The notes under the pieces were generated by a model. That model had not been told where the DNA came from. It made no database searches and saw only the letters and a list, made by a program, of their open reading frames with translations. Both the position numbers and the translations under genes were made by a program. A stretch of 64,000 bases of DNA from JACKOB01 sp024234575 (GTDB lineage: Bacteria; Pseudomonadota; Gammaproteobacteria; Pseudomonadales; Oleiphilaceae), in NCBI GenBank assembly GCA_051208035.1, contig JBPJFZ010000018.1:1-64000 (forward strand), written 5' to 3'. Every line of letters starts with the position of its first letter. Position 1 is the stretch's first letter. Shown one piece after another: positions 61,010 through 64,000 of the stretch.

Positions 61010-62248
61010 TTGGAGAACACCGACAAAGCCAGTGCAACCCTTAAAAGCCCTGATGAAATAGGCGAAAGCGCGAAAGAAATTCTTTCTAAACGGCGTTTTT
61101 TTATCTCATTTGAAGGCGCACTGGCCGAGTTATTTTGTAAATATGCGCTGGCAAGAAACCGGATTATTAACACGTACTATCCGTTTTTGGGTGCGTTAGG
61201 GCTGCTTTTATTTATCTTCGCCGATCGGCTCATCTTGCCGCAAATCGCTGATGAAATTATTAAGATCCGCTTAATTGGTGCGGTTTTTATTATATTTTTA
61301 GTTTTTGCGTTCGCGAAGTCATCAAGCACAAACGCGCTTCGTACCTATCGCTCGCATCAGCTCGGCCTGTGTATTGGCACACTGATGATTCACTTTATTT
61401 TGCTCAGAATAGGCGTTATCGCTGCCAGCCAGGGCGAGTACCATTACCAGAACGGCACCACCATTGCGGTAATTTTTTTGTGTAATGTGCTGCGGGTTGA
61501 TTTTAGGTACATTCTGCCGACGGTGTTAATCATGTGGATAAGCCATATCTATGTCACATCGGAACTTCTTAATGCCGGTGAATCCCAAATTATCGAGCAA
61601 CTTTTTATTTACTCGCTTATCGCCTTTATCTCCTGTCTCGTCAATGCGAGGATGGAGCACGAAGTTAGAAAAACATTCTTACAAGGTATCGTCTTAGGTG
61701 CCGAACAAGAAAAGCTCGAGCAGGCAAAGAATCGACTACAGCAGCTTTCAGTATCAGATGAACTAACCGGGTTATTTAATCGCAGAGGTTTTAGTCAGTT
61801 TTTCTCACAAAAATGGTCACATGCTGTTCGCTATCAAACCCCACTAACCATGCTGATGATTGATATCGACTACTTTAAACAGTACAACGACAATTTAGGC
61901 CACCCTGAAGGTGACGAAGCGCTTCGCCAGGTGGCGAATATACTTCATCACCGTGCGCGGCGGCCAGATGACCTCTGTGCCAGATGGGGTGGGGAAGAGT
62001 TTGTCATGCTGTTACCCCAGACAGATATAGTGGCTGGCAGGCAATTGGCAGAAAATCTGCGTAACTTAATATGGTCTGAGAATATTTTTCACCCCCGCGG
62101 TATAGAAAACCGATTAACCATCAGCATCGGTATTACCACCCTGATACCAAAACCCGATGACACGATGAACCAGTTTTTGGAGCAGGCAGATAAAGCCTTG
62201 TACAAAGCAAAGGCGGCGGGTAGAAATTGCATCTATGCAAAGAGATAA
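61010..62248 (+). CDS. Membrane diguanylate cyclase (GGDEF)
   Basis: 412 residues from TTG at 61010, nine nucleotides after GAGG; a TTG at 60995 gives five more residues. Six or so membrane segments in the first 215 residues (a MASE-like sensor), a short coiled coil, then GGDEF: DELTGLFNRRGF, MLMIDIDYFKQYNDNLGH and the active GGEEF. The RxxD inhibitory site (RPDD) lies five residues before GGEEF, so product inhibition is likely. It synthesises c-di-GMP. No operon partner. Confidence 0.9.
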   Translation: MENTDKASATLKSPDEIGESAKEILSKRRFFISFEGALAELFCKYALARNRIINTYYPFLGALGLLLFIFADRLILPQIADEIIKIRLIGAVFIIFLVFAFAKSSSTNALRTYRSHQLGLCIGTLMIHFILLRIGVIAASQGEYHYQNGTTIAVIFLCNVLRVDFRYILPTVLIMWISHIYVTSELLNAGESQIIEQLFIYSLIAFISCLVNARMEHEVRKTFLQGIVLGAEQEKLEQAKNRLQQLSVSDELTGLFNRRGFSQFFSQKWSHAVRYQTPLTMLMIDIDYFKQYNDNLGHPEGDEALRQVANILHHRARRPDDLCARWGGEEFVMLLPQTDIVAGRQLAENLRNLIWSENIFHPRGIENRLTISIGITTLIPKPDDTMNQFLEQADKALYKAKAAGRNCIYAKR

Positions 62249-62381
62249 CAGCCATATCCAGCACTAACTGCACTCGAAAAACTAAAATAGGCGGTATATT
62301 AGTGCGGCAAAAAAAGGTCAGCTCACTATTAGCCAAGCCTATCACAACAAGCGCTGTTCAATTTGGTTAATCAGTTGGCAG

Positions 62382-63875
62382 CTATTTCGAAGATAGCAAT
62401 TCGAATGTAAACCTGGCCCCTGCACCCTCAGCACTCTCTACCCGAATTTCGCTGTGATGTAATTCGAGTATTTTCCGGGTGATGGCCAGACCTAGTCCTG
62501 TATTGCCTTTTTTGCTTTTGGCACTGTTTCTGGCACGATAATGGGCATTAAAAATATGTGGCAGATCATCGGCAGGAATCCCCCGCCCAGTATCAACAAC
62601 CGCCACTGAGATCTTCCCAGTTTCAGCATTATTACGCAGTTCCACCGTTACTGTATCACCCTGTTTACAATGGCGAATGGCATTATCTAAAAGATTGGTA
62701 AGCACCCGTTCAAGCTTAGGCAAATCCGCAAGTGCCATCATTGAAGAATTGTCTGGCCGCACAACAGATAACGTTACCCCTTTCTCTTGAGCAATCAGTG
62801 ACAACGACTGAATAACATCGTAGGCGAGATCTGTCAGGGCTACCGGCTCTGCGTCGATCGCTGCATTATTGCTGTCTAGTCTCGCCAGTTCGAAGAGCTG
62901 CTCTACGAGATAGCTGATATGGTGGCCATTATCAATGGCGATTTGAATAAGCCGATCACTTTCTTCTGCACTCAGATTTGCTTTCGATAGTTGCCAGGTC
63001 TCAAGATAGCCAAGTAACGCGGCAAGAGGGGTGCGCAGATCGTGGGACACATAAGAAATCAACTCTTTACGCAGCTCGTCGGTGGTTTTGACTTTTTCAT
63101 ACTGGGCTTTTAGCTCGCTCGCCATGGCGGTAAAGGTCGCACCCAGCCGGTGGATTTCATCGCCATCTGGCTGCCATTCGCTAAGGCTGATGTTGGCGTT
63201 TTCGAACCCCTGCTCATGGAAAAGCCGCATGTCTGCGGTAAGACGACGTAAGGGCTGTGTCAACATGGCAAATATCACCATGAGTGAAATCAAAATAAAA
63301 CAAAGGGCGGCAATAAAACCCCAAACGCCAAGCTTGATAATATGACTGCTTTTAAGCACGTCGACCACATCATCATAGATTTCCCCTCCGATGATGATGT
63401 AGAGGTAACCAATACGCAGATCATTCTGTTTGATTTCGGCAACGGAAAAAATCTTTTCACGGTCCAGCGCACGCGGGTCATCACCCACAATTGGTAGCAG
63501 GGGTTTGTCTTCGAGAAAGTCGTGAATAGGCTCGAGATCAACTCGCGTTCGTTTAACCTTGCCGGGGTCGGCAGAATAGGTTTGGATCACACCCTCGTTA
63601 TCCAATACATAGAATTCGAACGCTGGCCCCAACACCATCATGTTATGAAACGCCTGTTTTAAGGCTTCATGATCAATTTTTCCATCTTTTAACAGCTGAT
63701 GATCTTTTACAACATGCGCCGCAAGCTGGTGATGCAGTTTTTGCTCCACTTCATTTTGATAACTAATGGTCAGGTGCTCTACCAATACCATTAAGAAAAT
63801 GCCCACAAAAATAAAGCTGGCGAGTAACACCAGTGCCAGTTTGCTGTAAAAAGACCTAAAGCTGTTACGCATCAT
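62382..63875 (-). CDS. Sensor histidine kinase of an OmpR-type pair
   Basis: 497 residues. Two membrane segments (about 10-33 and 183-205) flank a periplasmic sensor of about 145 residues; HAMP; HisKA with H278 in VSHDLRTPLAALLGY; ATPase with NLLDNAIRHC, DTGRGIP and GNTGLGLAITRKIL. The gene overlaps the stop codon of the response-regulator gene upstream on the same strand by about 11 bp, so both are made from one transcript. The signal is unknown. Confidence 0.92.
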   Translation of the reverse strand: MMRNSFRSFYSKLALVLLASFIFVGIFLMVLVEHLTISYQNEVEQKLHHQLAAHVVKDHQLLKDGKIDHEALKQAFHNMMVLGPAFEFYVLDNEGVIQTYSADPGKVKRTRVDLEPIHDFLEDKPLLPIVGDDPRALDREKIFSVAEIKQNDLRIGYLYIIIGGEIYDDVVDVLKSSHIIKLGVWGFIAALCFILISLMVIFAMLTQPLRRLTADMRLFHEQGFENANISLSEWQPDGDEIHRLGATFTAMASELKAQYEKVKTTDELRKELISYVSHDLRTPLAALLGYLETWQLSKANLSAEESDRLIQIAIDNGHHISYLVEQLFELARLDSNNAAIDAEPVALTDLAYDVIQSLSLIAQEKGVTLSVVRPDNSSMMALADLPKLERVLTNLLDNAIRHCKQGDTVTVELRNNAETGKISVAVVDTGRGIPADDLPHIFNAHYRARNSAKSKKGNTGLGLAITRKILELHHSEIRVESAEGAGARFTFELLSSK

Positions 63876-64000
63876 TAAATTTGTATCCCACGCCCCAGAC
63901 AGTTAGAACGTATTGCGGTTGTGACGGATCTGCTTCGATTTTTGTGCGTAGCCGGTTGATATGAGAGTTTACCGTGTGCTCGTATCCGCTGTGCTGATAC
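63865..64000 (-). CDS. OmpR-family response regulator, C-terminal end (cut by window edge)
   Basis: Only the last 44 residues lie in the window: HTVNSHINRLRTKIEADPS then VLTVWGVGYKFND before the stop. This is the recognition helix and wing of an OmpR/PhoB winged-helix domain. The receiver domain lies beyond position 64000. It is the cognate partner of the kinase it overlaps. Confidence 0.9.
   Translation of the reverse strand, partial: YQHSGYEHTVNSHINRLRTKIEADPSQPQYVLTVWGVGYKFNDA

Noticed and set aside
1..64000. tRNA, rRNA, CRISPR arrays, integrase or prophage genes
   Set aside because: None were found on either strand by reading; no direct-repeat arrays of CRISPR type and no tRNA-like cloverleaf were noticed.

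Overview
The window reads as chromosome of a free-living, probably marine gammaproteobacterium. The proteins resemble gammaproteobacterial families throughout: SpeA/SpeE, the divergent ArgO/ArgP pair, TcdA, a Fiu/PiuA-type receptor with PiuC, RegA/RegB, DUF2959, YaiI and DUF1289 proteins. Base composition is moderate, and there are many c-di-GMP and two-component sensors and PEP-CTERM-type sorting signals. I cannot fix the genus. No tRNA, rRNA, CRISPR array, prophage or intact insertion sequence was seen.

Layout. 1-1240: the 3' end of an Rpn-family nuclease, a stranded PEP-CTERM tail, a 9-bp tandem repeat and a small DUF6316-like gene. 1243-7301: divergent polyamine genes speE and speA, the latter followed by a receiver protein and a large hybrid sensor kinase. 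7321-9148: a GST and an AraC-type regulator. 9290-10620: an island with three homologous small-RNA genes and two small unknown genes. 10851-19639: acyl-CoA dehydrogenase, DUF898 plus M48 peptidase, DUF805, argO/argP, a HemN-like radical SAM protein and an LRAT-type protein. 19897-29266: secreted sphingomyelinase-like enzyme, PAS-GAF-GGDEF protein, unknown genes, DUF2959 lipoprotein, tcdA and an AbiE-like pair. 29316-36248: one iron-uptake block on the minus strand (exbB-exbD-exbD-tonB, receptor, piuC, alpha-hydroxy-acid oxidase) with a Fur-like site at its head. 36566-42741: antiporter, kinase, binding protein, CBS, oxidoreductase, GNAT and thioesterase genes. 42847-51771: regA/regB, an exact 296-bp repeat, a dead bufC fragment, TPR and PEP-CTERM genes, then an intact bufferin operon (bufA1-bufB1-bufC1-doxX) and a Spy-like gene. 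51837-64000: Lcl-domain lipoprotein, DctB/DctD-like pair, YaiI, LysE-type exporter, chemoreceptor, diguanylate cyclase and an OmpR-type two-component pair cut by the window end.

Two regions stand out. First, three tandemly related transcription units (about 9293-9455, 10243-10404, 10453-10615) share a TGTC/TGAC direct-repeat upstream array, a -10 region, two conserved single-stranded segments, a variable central hairpin and a strong intrinsic terminator. They look like a multi-copy regulatory sRNA family that I do not recognise. Second, the bufferin locus shows a recent rearrangement. Its 296-bp upstream region is present twice with no difference (44780-45075 and 48344-48639). The first copy lies directly upstream of regB on one side and of a decayed bufC remnant on the other. 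This suggests that regBA and a buf operon once shared one divergent control region, now split by a TPR/PEP-CTERM block.

All functions are assigned by reading motifs by eye; no database search was possible.
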